Translations under genes and position numbers: made by a program
Part shown: positions 14,481 through 22,647 of the stretch, piece by piece
How positions within the stretch are numbered: the first letter of the stretch is position 1
Layout: each line of letters begins with the position of its first letter
Notes under the pieces: model-generated
Told to the model about the DNA's origin: nothing
Seen by the model: only the letters and a program-made list of their open reading frames with translations
The model's database searches: none
NCBI GenBank assembly: GCA_020052975.1
Contig: JAGVOC010000187.1
Location: forward strand, 1-24,918
Reading direction: 5' to 3'
DNA from: Desulfobacterales bacterium
Lineage (GTDB): Bacteria; Desulfobacterota; Desulfobacteria; Desulfobacterales; RPRI01
Length of the DNA: 24,918 nucleotides

Positions 14481-14603
14481 AAAAAGTCCCGATTTTCCTT
14501 TTTTCGTCATTCCCGCGAAAGCGGGAATCCAGTCTTTTCAAATACTTCTGGACTCCCGTTTTCACGGGAGTGACAGGATTTTCGACTTCTTACGAATTCG
14601 TCA
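14481..14603. repeat. Dispersed repeat (copy 2) carrying a GTCATTCCCGC hairpin core
   Basis: AAAAAGTC (14481-14488) and GACTTCTT (14584-14591) form imperfect ends like those at 1-142. The core, 14506-14574, is a double hairpin: TTCCCGC/GCGGGAA then ACTCCCGT/ACGGGAGT, bounded by GTCATT and AGTGAC. A second copy of this core lies inverted at 23348-23419. It is a MITE- or REP-like non-autonomous element placed between the attenuator and trpE, within the trp transcript. Confidence 0.75.
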
Positions 14604-14633
14604 AATGTGATGGATTAATATTAAGGAATAATC

Positions 14634-16136
14634 ATGCTGCTGAATCAATTTCCGGATAAAAAAGAATTTTGCAGGCTTGCTGAAAAAAGCAATGTCATAC
14701 CTCTTTGCGTAGAGATACTTGCGGATACCGAAACCCCTGTTTCATTGCTGCATAAGTTCTATGACGGCAAAGGGCCAGTCTTTCTCTTTGAAAGTGTTGA
14801 GGGTGGTGAAAGGTGGGGAAGATACAGCTTTCTCGGCACATCGGCGCGAAGCCACATTCTCGTATTTCAAAAGCATGTAGAGGTCAAAGAGAACGGATCT
14901 GTTCAAAAGATTCCCCATGCAGGAAAGCCGCTTGATGTTTTAAAGGATCTCATGAAGGACTACCGGCCTGCATCATTGCCTGGGCTTCCCCGTTTCTGGG
15001 GCGGAATGGTGGGTTATCTCACATACGAGATGGTTTCATTTTTCGAGCCTGTCCCGTGCGTAATTGACGATGACAAACCGCTTGCACATTTTATCATCCC
15101 GGACGAGATAATAATATTCGATAACATCCGGAACACACTCCTTGGGATAAGCATCTCCTTTACTGATGATCAAAAGGATCCTTATAAATCCTATGAAACA
15201 TCTAAGGCTCGGATTGATGCAATGCTTGAAAAGATGAAAAAGCATGTCACCTTTAACGATACCACCCCGGCAGGCGGCGGTCTTTCCCTTTACGCAAAGC
15301 AGAAACCTGAAATATTTTTGGAACATGTCAGAAGGACAAAAGAATATATCAAAGCGGGCGATATTATCCAGGCGGTCATATCCCAGCCCTTCATATGCGA
15401 TGATGCTCCTGACCTCTGGACTCTTTATCGGGCGCAGAGATACATAAATCCCTCCCCCTATCTTTTTTTTATGCACATGAATGAAACAGCGCTGGTAGGC
15501 TCATCTCCCGAAACGATGGTGAGGCTCGAAAACAGAGTGGCAACCCTTCGTCCCATTGCAGGCACACGCAAAAGGGGAATCAGCGAGCAGGAGGACAGGG
15601 TTCTTGCAGACGAGCTTCTCTCGGATGAAAAAGAACGGGCCGAGCATCTTATGCTTGTGGATCTCGGACGAAACGATCTCGGAAGAGTGGCGGAAACAGG
15701 CACCGTGCAGGTAACCGATCTTATGGTCGTTGAACGATATTCACATGTGATGCATCTTGTCTCAAGCATAACCTGCGACCTTGAAGAGGATTTCGACGCG
15801 TGGGATCTGCTTGCGGCAACTTTTCCTGCAGGCACACTCTCTGGCGCACCCAAGGTAAGAGCCATGGAAATCATATCGGAACTTGAAAAGGAGCCGAGAG
15901 GCCCGTATGGCGGAGCCGTGGGATATATCTCTTTTCACGGCAATATGGACATGGCTATTACAATAAGAACAGCCTGCGTCGAAAGCGGAAAGCTGACAGT
16001 GAGGGCCGGGGCCGGAATAGTGGCCGATTCAATCCCGGAACATGAGCTGACTGAAACGGTAAACAAGGCGATGGCCATACAAAAAGCCCTCCAGCTCATG
16101 CACATAAACCGCAGAATCCCGGAGGATCAGAAATGA
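14634..16136 (+). CDS. trpE: Anthranilate synthase component I
   Basis: TrpE converts chorismate to anthranilate using ammonia supplied by TrpG, the first step of tryptophan synthesis. The 500 residues match the family. The N-terminal regulatory motif FLFESVEGGERWGRYSFLG corresponds to the LLES tryptophan-binding region, so feedback inhibition by Trp is expected. The chorismate-binding part has NPSPYLFFM, GSSPE, PIAGTRKRG, DLGRNDLGR, FPAGTLSGAPK and GPYGGAVGY, all intact. The ATG has AAGGA upstream (near 14622) and the TGA overlaps the trpG ATG by four bases (ATGA). The gene is separated from the attenuator by a repeat element. Confidence 0.97.
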   Translation: MLLNQFPDKKEFCRLAEKSNVIPLCVEILADTETPVSLLHKFYDGKGPVFLFESVEGGERWGRYSFLGTSARSHILVFQKHVEVKENGSVQKIPHAGKPLDVLKDLMKDYRPASLPGLPRFWGGMVGYLTYEMVSFFEPVPCVIDDDKPLAHFIIPDEIIIFDNIRNTLLGISISFTDDQKDPYKSYETSKARIDAMLEKMKKHVTFNDTTPAGGGLSLYAKQKPEIFLEHVRRTKEYIKAGDIIQAVISQPFICDDAPDLWTLYRAQRYINPSPYLFFMHMNETALVGSSPETMVRLENRVATLRPIAGTRKRGISEQEDRVLADELLSDEKERAEHLMLVDLGRNDLGRVAETGTVQVTDLMVVERYSHVMHLVSSITCDLEEDFDAWDLLAATFPAGTLSGAPKVRAMEIISELEKEPRGPYGGAVGYISFHGNMDMAITIRTACVESGKLTVRAGAGIVADSIPEHELTETVNKAMAIQKALQLMHINRRIPEDQK

Positions 16137-16702
16137 TATTGATGATTGATAATTTTGATTCATTCACATACAATCTTGTTCAATACTTAAAAGAGCTTGG
16201 GGCGCAAGTAAAGGTTATCAGAAATAATGCGGCATCATTGAAAGATATTATCGCCATGGAACCTTCCGGAATCGTAATTTCTCCCGGCCCGGGCCGTCCT
16301 GAATCAGCAGGCATATCAATTCCCGTCATAGAGCATTTTTCAGCGAAAATTCCAATACTTGGCGTCTGCCTTGGCCATCAGGCGATAGCAACGGTCTTCG
16401 GAGGAGCTGTCGTTTCGGCAAAAACACTCATGCACGGGAAGGTTTCATCCATAAAATCCGACGGGAAAACAATCTACAAAGGAATCCCAAATCCTTTTAA
16501 CGCCATGCGCTATCACTCCCTTGCCGTATCCCAGGAAAACTTTCCAGCGTGCCTCGAAATAAGCTCCGAATCGGAAGAAGGCGAAATCATGGGAATAAGG
16601 CACCGCAGCCACTCGACCGAAGGAGTACAGTTTCACCCGGAGTCGATAATGACTTCGGTTGGGAAGCGGCTGCTGAGAAATTTTTTGAATGGAATTAAAT
16701 AG
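16133..16702 (+). CDS. trpG: Anthranilate synthase component II (glutamine amidotransferase)
   Basis: TrpG releases ammonia from glutamine and channels it to TrpE. The 189-residue class I amidotransferase has DNFDSFTYNLVQYL at the N-terminus, the oxyanion segment SPGPGRPESAG, the nucleophile C79 in LGVCLGHQ, and the His/Glu pair in GVQFHPESI. It is a stand-alone subunit, not fused to trpD. Start and the trpE stop overlap (ATGA), so equal expression by coupling is likely. In some bacteria the same subunit also serves p-aminobenzoate synthase (as PabA); no pabB is seen here. Confidence 0.95.
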   Translation: MILMIDNFDSFTYNLVQYLKELGAQVKVIRNNAASLKDIIAMEPSGIVISPGPGRPESAGISIPVIEHFSAKIPILGVCLGHQAIATVFGGAVVSAKTLMHGKVSSIKSDGKTIYKGIPNPFNAMRYHSLAVSQENFPACLEISSESEEGEIMGIRHRSHSTEGVQFHPESIMTSVGKRLLRNFLNGIK

Positions 16703-16737
16703 TGAATCGGACATCGAATATATAATGAGGTATAACA

Positions 16738-17754
16738 ATGTTCAGAGAAAATCTTAAAAAAATTATTGAGAGAAAAGACCTTTCGGAAACCAAAATGGCT
16801 CAAATGATAGCCGACATTTTTTCAGGCGGCATCACAGATGCCCAAGTGGGCGCCTTCATGGCAGCTCTTGCCACAAAGGGCGAGACTTTCGAGGAGTTGG
16901 CAGGAGCAGCTTCCGCAATGCGCAAAAAAGCACGGCGCATACAGACATCCGCAAAAACGGTTGTCGATACCTGCGGCACAGGCGGAGACGGAGCGAAGAC
17001 TTTCAACATCTCAACAACCGCCGCCTTTGTTGTTGCCGGCTGCGGAGTAACCGTTGCAAAACACGGAAACCGCTCCGTTTCGAGCCAATGCGGAAGTGCC
17101 GACCTTCTCGAAGCGCTCGGAGTAAAGCTCGACACCGCCCCTGAGATCGTTGAAGAAGCCGTTCGGGAAACCGGAATAGGATTTCTCTTTGCGCCACTTT
17201 ATCATGGAGCAATGAAATACGCGGCAAAGGCTCGAAAAGAGATAGGTCTGCGGAGCATATTCAACATGCTCGGCCCCCTTACAAACCCGGCGTCGGCAAA
17301 TTGCCAGCTTCTTGGTGTTTATGCCTCTGAACTGACGGAGATGTTTGCCCAGGCTCTCCGCATCTTAGGAGTAAAAAGAGCCTTTGTAGTTCACGGGCAT
17401 GACGGTCTCGATGAAATCTCCGTCTGCGCCCCGACAAGAATTTCGGAATTAAACGACGGCTTGATACGCACCTATGATATCAGTCCCGAACAGTTTTTCG
17501 GCGAAACAGCAAAAACAGGAGATCTTGCAGGAGGAAGCCCGGGCGATAATGCCGAGATTACAAAAAGCGTCTTAAACGGCGAAAAAGGCCCGAAGCGAAA
17601 CATAATTCTTATAAACGCTTCTGCGGCCCTGGTTGCGGCAGGAAAGGCCGGAAATCTGAAGGAAGGAATCGCCCTTGCAGAAAATTCGATAGACAGCGGC
17701 GCCGCAACCGCAAAGCTATACTCACTGGTCCGATTCACGCAGGAAAACGGATAA
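16738..17754 (+). CDS. trpD: Anthranilate phosphoribosyltransferase
   Basis: TrpD joins anthranilate to phosphoribosyl pyrophosphate, the second pathway step. The 338-residue protein has the PRPP-binding glycine-rich loop DTCGTGGDGAKTFNIST (about 77-93), KHGNRSVSSQCGSADLLEALG and the RSIFNMLGPLTNPA motif, as in the glycosyltransferase family 3. There is a 35-nt gap after trpG, the longest inside the operon apart from the leader, with a GAGG ribosome-binding site before the ATG. The TAA overlaps the trpC ATG by one base (TAATG). Confidence 0.96.
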   Translation: MFRENLKKIIERKDLSETKMAQMIADIFSGGITDAQVGAFMAALATKGETFEELAGAASAMRKKARRIQTSAKTVVDTCGTGGDGAKTFNISTTAAFVVAGCGVTVAKHGNRSVSSQCGSADLLEALGVKLDTAPEIVEEAVRETGIGFLFAPLYHGAMKYAAKARKEIGLRSIFNMLGPLTNPASANCQLLGVYASELTEMFAQALRILGVKRAFVVHGHDGLDEISVCAPTRISELNDGLIRTYDISPEQFFGETAKTGDLAGGSPGDNAEITKSVLNGEKGPKRNIILINASAALVAAGKAGNLKEGIALAENSIDSGAATAKLYSLVRFTQENG

Positions 17755-18557
17755 TGGAAAAAGATTTTTTATCGAAGATAATTGAGCATAAGAAGGACGA
17801 GCTGAAGGCTGTGAAAAAACTTCTTCCCGAAAAAAGACTCATGGAGATAACAGTCTCCGGGAAAAAGCGGCCATTTCTGAATAAACTTCAAAATCCCGGA
17901 CCATCCGGAATAAACATAATAGCCGAAATTAAAAGAGCCTCTCCATCAAAGGGTATTATATGCCCTGACCTTGATGCAGCAGCATACGCATCGGAATATG
18001 AAAAAGGCGGAGCTTGTGCCATATCTGTTCTGACAGACAGGTTTTTTTTCATGGGAAACCCGGATGATTTAATCGCAGCAAGAAAATCGTCTGACCTTCC
18101 TGTCTTGAGAAAAGACTTTATAATATCTTCATACCAGATTTACGAATCATCAGCCCTGGGAGCAGATGCCGTTCTCCTGATTGTCCGGATTCTTTCGGAA
18201 AATCAGCTTAAAGATTATATAGCTCTTTGCAATCAGCTAAAACTTGAAACCCTTGTCGAAGTGCACTCGGAAAAAGATCTTGAGATTGCTACAAATGCAG
18301 GAGCTCGTCTTATAGGGATAAATAACAGGAATTTAAGCTCATTTAAGACAGATATAGAAGTTTCCATGCGCCTTTCCGGACTCCTTAAGCCTGAACAAAC
18401 AGCAGTTGCTGCAAGCGGAATAACAGGACGCAAAGATATAGAAAAAAACCTTTCTTTCGGTATTTATAATTTTCTCATAGGTGAAAGCATTGTAACATCC
18501 GGCAATCCGGCGGAATTTATTAAATCTCTTATATCTAATGAAACTTTATTAACATGA
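17754..18557 (+). CDS. trpC: Indole-3-glycerol-phosphate synthase
   Basis: TrpC closes the indole ring, turning carboxyphenylamino-deoxyribulose phosphate into indole-3-glycerol phosphate. It is a 267-residue TIM barrel with IIAEIKRASPSKG (catalytic Lys 60), VLRKDFIISSYQIYES, LVEVHSEKDLEIA, IGINNRNLSSFKTD and a phosphate-binding SGITGRKDIE. It is not fused to TrpF, unlike the E. coli enzyme. The TGA overlaps the trpF ATG (ATGA). Confidence 0.96.
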   Translation: MEKDFLSKIIEHKKDELKAVKKLLPEKRLMEITVSGKKRPFLNKLQNPGPSGINIIAEIKRASPSKGIICPDLDAAAYASEYEKGGACAISVLTDRFFFMGNPDDLIAARKSSDLPVLRKDFIISSYQIYESSALGADAVLLIVRILSENQLKDYIALCNQLKLETLVEVHSEKDLEIATNAGARLIGINNRNLSSFKTDIEVSMRLSGLLKPEQTAVAASGITGRKDIEKNLSFGIYNFLIGESIVTSGNPAEFIKSLISNETLLT

Positions 18558-19246
18558 AAAATAATATGGAACATAAACCGGCCGGCAGCAGATATACCCC
18601 CCAGGTAAAGATATGCGGCCTCACGGGAATTGATGACGCCGTTCAATGCGCAGAGCTTGGCGCGGACGCCATAGGGCTTGTTTTCCATCTCAACAGCCTG
18701 AGATTCGTCACGGATGACCGGGCCCGTGAAATATGCCTTGCGCTTCCGGAAAGGGTAAAAAGAGTAGGGGTTTTTGTCGATGAAACATTCGAATTAATCA
18801 TGCGGAAAATCGAAAGATGCGGCATCAATGCCGTTCAGCTTCACGGGAATGAACCACCTCAGCTTGTCGGCAGTTTGCGGAAGGAAAATCTCATAGTTAT
18901 AAAGGCTCTTTTTCTTCAAAAAAAACCGGCGTTTGAAGATGCGGCAATTTACGAGGCATCGGCATTTTTAGCCGAATGCGGTAAAGGAGCCCTTCCGGGA
19001 GGAAACGCATTATCCTGGGACTGGGAAAAGGCAAAAAACATAAGCGGGAAATATTCGCTCATCCTGGCAGGTGGCCTTACCCCGGAAAATGTTTCTCATG
19101 CGGTATCCCTTTGCCTTCCCGATGCCGTTGATGTCAGCTCCGGTGTGGAGTCCGCTCCCGGAATCAAGAATATTGAAAAAGTGAAACTGTTTATAAGCAG
19201 GGTGTCTGAATGTTCACTCACGAAAAGACCAGGGAGGATTTTTTAA
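18554..19246 (+). CDS. trpF: Phosphoribosylanthranilate isomerase
   Basis: TrpF performs the Amadori rearrangement before the TrpC step. The 230-residue TIM barrel shows the catalytic Cys in [34 protein letters not shown] and the catalytic Asp in [11 protein letters not shown]. The usual S-P-R motif after the second strand reads NSLRFV here, a small departure. The N-terminus has about 15 extra residues ([15 protein letters not shown]) when started at the coupled ATG 18554; an internal ATG at 18566 is possible. The TAA overlaps the trpB ATG by one base. Confidence 0.95.
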   Translation: MKNNMEHKPAGSRYTPQVKICGLTGIDDAVQCAELGADAIGLVFHLNSLRFVTDDRAREICLALPERVKRVGVFVDETFELIMRKIERCGINAVQLHGNEPPQLVGSLRKENLIVIKALFLQKKPAFEDAAIYEASAFLAECGKGALPGGNALSWDWEKAKNISGKYSLILAGGLTPENVSHAVSLCLPDAVDVSSGVESAPGIKNIEKVKLFISRVSECSLTKRPGRIF

Positions 19247-20457
19247 TGAATAATAAAATAAAAACCGGTGTCTATCCCGATTCAAACGGCCACTTCGGTC
19301 TCTACGGAGGGCGCTATGTCGGAGAGACTCTCATGCCGGCTCTTCTTGAGCTTGAAGAGGCTTACGGCAGAATTACACAGGAGGATAAATTTAAAAAAGA
19401 GCTTTATGATCTTCTGGAGCTGTATGCGGGCCGGCCGACGCCTCTCTTTTATGCCAAAAGATTGAGCGAACATTTAAACGGCGCTTCCATATTTTTAAAA
19501 CGCGAAGACCTTGCCCACACGGGAGCGCATAAAATCAACAACACTCTCGGCCAGGCGCTTCTTGCAAGATGGATGGGGAAAAAGAAGGTCATCGCCGAGA
19601 CAGGAGCGGGACAACACGGAGTGGCGACTGCAACTGCGGCAGCCCTTTTCGGAATGGAATGCCGCATATTCATGGGAACCGAAGACATAAGAAGGCAGGC
19701 TCCGAATGTCCTGCGGATGGAGCTCCTCGGCGCAAAGGTCGTACCTGTTGAATCAGGAACAGGCACCTTGAAGGACGCCATGAATGAAGCATTGCGGTTC
19801 TGGGTAGGTGCAGTCACAGACACCTTTTACATAATAGGTTCCGTTGCGGGACCGCATCCGTATCCTGTTATGGTGCGTGACTTCCAGAAAATCATAGGAA
19901 TCGAGGCAAGAAAGCAGATTATCGATTTAACCGGCCGTCTTCCCGACATGCTCATTGCATGCGTGGGAGGAGGAAGCAACGCAATGGGTCTTTTTTATCC
20001 TTTTATAAATGACCCTGTTGAGATGACAGGAGTCGAGGCCGCAGGGAAAGGCATATCATCCGGCAAACACGCCGCAACTCTGGGAGCAGGTTCTGTAGGC
20101 GTGCTTCACGGCTCGAAATCATATGTTCTCCAGGACAAAGAGGGGCAGATACTTGAAGCCCATTCGATATCGGCAGGACTCGATTATCCGGGTGTCGGTC
20201 CCGAGCACTCTCTTCTGAAAGATTTAAAGAGGGCGGAATATGTGTCGATTGATGACGATCAGGCGCTTTGCGCCTTTAAAACGCTATGCAGCCTTGAAGG
20301 CATAATACCAGCCCTTGAGAGCTCGCATGCAGTAGCATACGCAATGGAGCAGGCTCCAAGGATGAAGAAGGAGAGCATTATAATTGTCAACCTTTCCGGA
20401 AGAGGCGACAAGGATCTTGGGATTGTTTCGTCGCACATAAAAAAGGAGAATCAATAA
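19246..20457 (+). CDS. trpB: Tryptophan synthase beta chain
   Basis: TrpB uses pyridoxal phosphate to join indole, delivered through a tunnel from TrpA, with serine. It has 403 residues. The PLP lysine is K96 in [17 protein letters not shown], the catalytic acid is E118 in [11 protein letters not shown], and the phosphate loop is [22 protein letters not shown] and LSGRGDKD are also present. I start at ATG 19246, since GGGAGG (19231-19236) lies nine bases upstream. An in-frame start at 19210 would overlap trpF by 37 bases and has no good ribosome-binding site. This is the TrpB1 type that partners TrpA. Confidence 0.97.
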   Translation: MNNKIKTGVYPDSNGHFGLYGGRYVGETLMPALLELEEAYGRITQEDKFKKELYDLLELYAGRPTPLFYAKRLSEHLNGASIFLKREDLAHTGAHKINNTLGQALLARWMGKKKVIAETGAGQHGVATATAAALFGMECRIFMGTEDIRRQAPNVLRMELLGAKVVPVESGTGTLKDAMNEALRFWVGAVTDTFYIIGSVAGPHPYPVMVRDFQKIIGIEARKQIIDLTGRLPDMLIACVGGGSNAMGLFYPFINDPVEMTGVEAAGKGISSGKHAATLGAGSVGVLHGSKSYVLQDKEGQILEAHSISAGLDYPGVGPEHSLLKDLKRAEYVSIDDDQALCAFKTLCSLEGIIPALESSHAVAYAMEQAPRMKKESIIIVNLSGRGDKDLGIVSSHIKKENQ

Positions 20458-20460
20458 TTA

Positions 20461-21270
20461 ATGAAAGCTAAGAGAATTGAAAAGACATTTGAAGATTTGA
20501 GGCGGAAAAACGAGAAAGCGCTTGTAGGATTTCTTTCCGCGGGAGATCCTGATATTAAAACCTCGCTTAAAATAATCGAATCGATGTGCAAAGCAGGTAT
20601 AGACATCATGGAACTCGGAATTCCGTTTTCGGATCCTACGGCAGACGGGCCTGTAATTCAGAGATCATCCGCCCGGGCTCTCAAAAACGGCGTGAACATA
20701 ACGGCAGTTCTTGAAATGACACGCAGTATAAGGGGCTTTTCCGATATCCCCGTAATTCTTTTCACCTACTACAATCCGATTCATTCCTATGGCGCAGAAG
20801 CATTTTATAATGATGCACTGTCGGCGGATGCGGACGGAGCTCTTGTGGTGGACCTTCCGCCGGAAGAATCGGATGAAATGACCTCGAAGTGGCCGGGAAA
20901 CGAACTTGCGCTCATCCGCCTTGTGGCTCCGACGACACCTCCTGAAAGAATGAAAAAAATCGCCTTGGCGGCATCGGGATTCATATATCTTGTTTCAAAA
21001 ACAGGCGTAACCGGAAGTGACGGATTGAATACGGATGATATCGCCGTTCATGCTAATTTGCTTCGCTCGGTCACAGATCTTCCGATATGCGTCGGCTTCG
21101 GGATAAGCACGCCCGAAGATGTGAAAAGAATAGCGCCTCATGCGGACGGGATAGTTATTGGAAGCGCCTTTGAGCGTATAATTGAAGAAAACCCGGGCAA
21201 TCCCGGTATAAATGAAATCCTGGGAGAATATGTAAGCAGGCTCAAAATAGCAACCAGGAGAATGCCGTAA
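20461..21270 (+). CDS. trpA: Tryptophan synthase alpha chain
   Basis: TrpA cleaves indole-3-glycerol phosphate to indole for TrpB. The 269-residue TIM barrel has GFLSAGDPD, the catalytic pair E51 (MELGIPFSDP) and D62 (TADGPVIQ), YYNPIHSYG, GALVVDLPPEE and VGFGISTPEDVK. The start is 3 nt after the trpB stop, with AAGGAG at the end of trpB serving as ribosome-binding site. It is the last gene of the operon. No U-rich terminator follows; a repeat element begins 13 nt after the stop and may provide transcript ends. Confidence 0.97.
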   Translation: MKAKRIEKTFEDLRRKNEKALVGFLSAGDPDIKTSLKIIESMCKAGIDIMELGIPFSDPTADGPVIQRSSARALKNGVNITAVLEMTRSIRGFSDIPVILFTYYNPIHSYGAEAFYNDALSADADGALVVDLPPEESDEMTSKWPGNELALIRLVAPTTPPERMKKIALAASGFIYLVSKTGVTGSDGLNTDDIAVHANLLRSVTDLPICVGFGISTPEDVKRIAPHADGIVIGSAFERIIEENPGNPGINEILGEYVSRLKIATRRMP

Positions 21271-21282
21271 CATAAAAACTTA

Positions 21283-21481
21283 TTTGACAGGATCTACAGG
21301 ATTGACAGGATGATTTATCGGACCGCTCCGGAAGAGCGGCCCGAAACACGCATCCGATCACTTTATGGGTTATATCTTCTTTCTTCACCGGATTGCTTTC
21401 TCGCCGCAGGCGATGGCTTATTGCCTGTCCTGCCTCAGGCTGGCAGGCAAAATCCTGTACATCCTGTTAATCCTGTCTAAA
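21283..21481. repeat. Element bounded by inverted triple ACAGGAT repeats
   Basis: The left end (21283-21311) contains three ACAGGAT words spaced every 9 bp, and the right end (21452-21481) carries three ATCCTGT words with the same spacing, so the ends are inverted repeats. The 140 bases between hold a CCGCTC/GAGCGG hairpin (21323-21339) and a TGCCTG/CAGGCA inverted repeat (21422-21449). There is no ORF of note. It fills the space between trpA and the convergent HIT gene. Similar repeats are, to my knowledge, widespread in this group; the mobility mechanism is unknown. Confidence 0.75.
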
Positions 21482-21495
21482 AACTTTATCTTCTG

Positions 21496-21828
21496 CTACT
21501 TTTTCCACCCGCCGATAAGGTGCATGTGAAGATGGAATATGACCTGACCGCCTCCTTTTTCAACATTGAAAAGGAGTTTATAGCCTGATTGTGAAATACC
21601 CTCTTTTTCGGCCATCATCTTTCCGGCCATTATCATATCCGATACGATCTTCGCATCTTCTTGTGTCAGATCGTTTACACTTCTGATATGCCTTGTCGGA
21701 ACAATCAGAATATGAACCGGCGCATGGGGATTTATGTCCCTGAAAACAACGAGGTCATCATTCTTATAAAGGAATGTGGTCGGAATCTCTCCGTTTACAA
21801 TCTTGCAGAAAATACAGTCTTTTTCCAT
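21496..21828 (-). CDS. HIT-family (HINT-like) nucleotide hydrolase
   Basis: This 110-residue protein of the histidine-triad superfamily belongs to the HINT branch, which hydrolyses purine nucleoside phosphoramidates or aminoacyl-adenylates. The N-terminus DCIFCKIVNGEIPT holds the zinc-type C-x2-C, ILIVPTRHI is typical, and the catalytic triad is in FHLHMHLIGG near the C-terminus. The ATG follows a strong GGAGGAG on the minus strand. It is convergent with trpA across a repeat element and divergent from the toxin-antitoxin pair. The physiological substrate is unknown for most bacterial members. Confidence 0.95.
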   Translation of the reverse strand: MEKDCIFCKIVNGEIPTTFLYKNDDLVVFRDINPHAPVHILIVPTRHIRSVNDLTQEDAKIVSDMIMAGKMMAEKEGISQSGYKLLFNVEKGGGQVIFHLHMHLIGGWKK

Positions 21829-21939
21829 CCCGGTCTCCTCCGTTATTAAACAGTGATATCAGGTGATTATTTATTACAGGCTTATCCATAAACATCTCCT
21901 TTGTCAAGTCCGACTTTTGAGCGATTCCAATATTTAATA

Positions 21940-21967
21940 TTGACTCATCCGTCAAAAATGTTATACT
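21940..21967 (+). promoter_or_regulatory. Promoter of the toxin-antitoxin pair
   Basis: TTGACT (21940-21945) and TATACT (21962-21967) are 16 bp apart, 35 nt before the antitoxin ATG. GGAGG (21993-21997) is the ribosome-binding site. Antitoxin autoregulation at this promoter would be usual, but I see no clear palindromic operator. Confidence 0.65.
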
Positions 21968-22001
21968 TTTTTTAGATTAACGTATAACGCTTGGAGGTTT
22001 T

Positions 22002-22271
22002 ATGGGTTCTTTACATTCAGCAATCGTCACCGTTTCTTCCAAGGGCTGGGTAGTCATTCCTTCATTATTTCGGAGGCAAATCGGATTGAAACCAGGCATG
22101 AAGATGGTTGTAACTGAAGCAGATGGGAAAATCGTGCTCACGCCTCAAGCAGGTGATCCTGTGGACAAGCTCTATGGCAAACTTGCTGATGGCGAATCTC
22201 TGACAGGCGCTTTGATGGAGGACCGGGCAGCGGAAAAAAAACGTGAAAAAGCCAAAATACATTCTCGATAG
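22002..22271 (+). CDS. AbrB/MazE-like antitoxin of a VapBC-type pair
   Basis: This 89-residue protein has an N-terminal SpoVT-AbrB swapped-hairpin domain (AIVTVSSKGWVVIPSLFRRQIGLKPGMKM, about 6-34) that would bind the operon's own promoter. The C-terminal tail (about 50-89, charged, EDRAAEKKREKAKI) probably wraps and blocks the toxin. The stop lies 29 bases inside the toxin gene, typical coupling for these modules. Stand-alone AbrB regulators exist, but the PIN gene downstream settles the reading. Confidence 0.88.
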   Translation: MGSLHSAIVTVSSKGWVVIPSLFRRQIGLKPGMKMVVTEADGKIVLTPQAGDPVDKLYGKLADGESLTGALMEDRAAEKKREKAKIHSR

Positions 22272-22647
22272 CTACGCACTGCTTGCCTATTTCCAGGCGG
22301 AACCGGCTGGTGCGAAAGTTCGGACTATCCTCAAGGAAGCATCAAGCGGTAATGTTACAGCCTCCATGTCGGTAATCAGTCTCGGCGAAATTTATTACAT
22401 TATCGCCCGCAAGAGAGGAAAAGATAGAGCCGTAGAAATCACAGAAGATATTTCCCGTTTACCTGTCGATCTGGTTGATGTCACGACAAAACGCGTCCTT
22501 GCCGCCGCCCATGTTAAGGCTCTCCATCCTATCTCCTACGCGGATGCTTTCGTCGTGGCAACGGCGGAGGAATTTTCGGCTACAATCGTCACAGGAGATC
22601 CGGAATTCAAGGAGACCGAATCCCGTATTGCCGTTTTCTGGCTTTGA
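22243..22647 (+). CDS. vapC: PIN-domain ribonuclease toxin (VapC type)
   Basis: This 134-residue PIN endoribonuclease would cleave RNA, in known VapC enzymes often tRNA or rRNA, when the antitoxin is degraded. Metal-binding acids are D9 (YILDSYALLAYF), E49 (SLGEIYY), D101 (YADAFVVATA) and D119 (VTGDPEF), all present, so it looks active. It starts at GTG 22243, overlapping the antitoxin by 29 bases, with GGAAAA upstream. Its 3' end overlaps the convergent aat gene by 41 bases. Confidence 0.9.
   Translation: MKKPKYILDSYALLAYFQAEPAGAKVRTILKEASSGNVTASMSVISLGEIYYIIARKRGKDRAVEITEDISRLPVDLVDVTTKRVLAAAHVKALHPISYADAFVVATAEEFSATIVTGDPEFKETESRIAVFWL

Noticed and set aside
19210..19245. Earlier start for trpB
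   Set aside because: Would lengthen TrpB beyond family norms and overlap trpF by 37 bases; GGGAGG points to ATG 19246.
21764..21955. 63-residue minus-strand ORF upstream of the HIT gene
   Set aside because: Overlaps the HIT gene start in another frame and shows no domain; a chance frame over the divergent promoter region.
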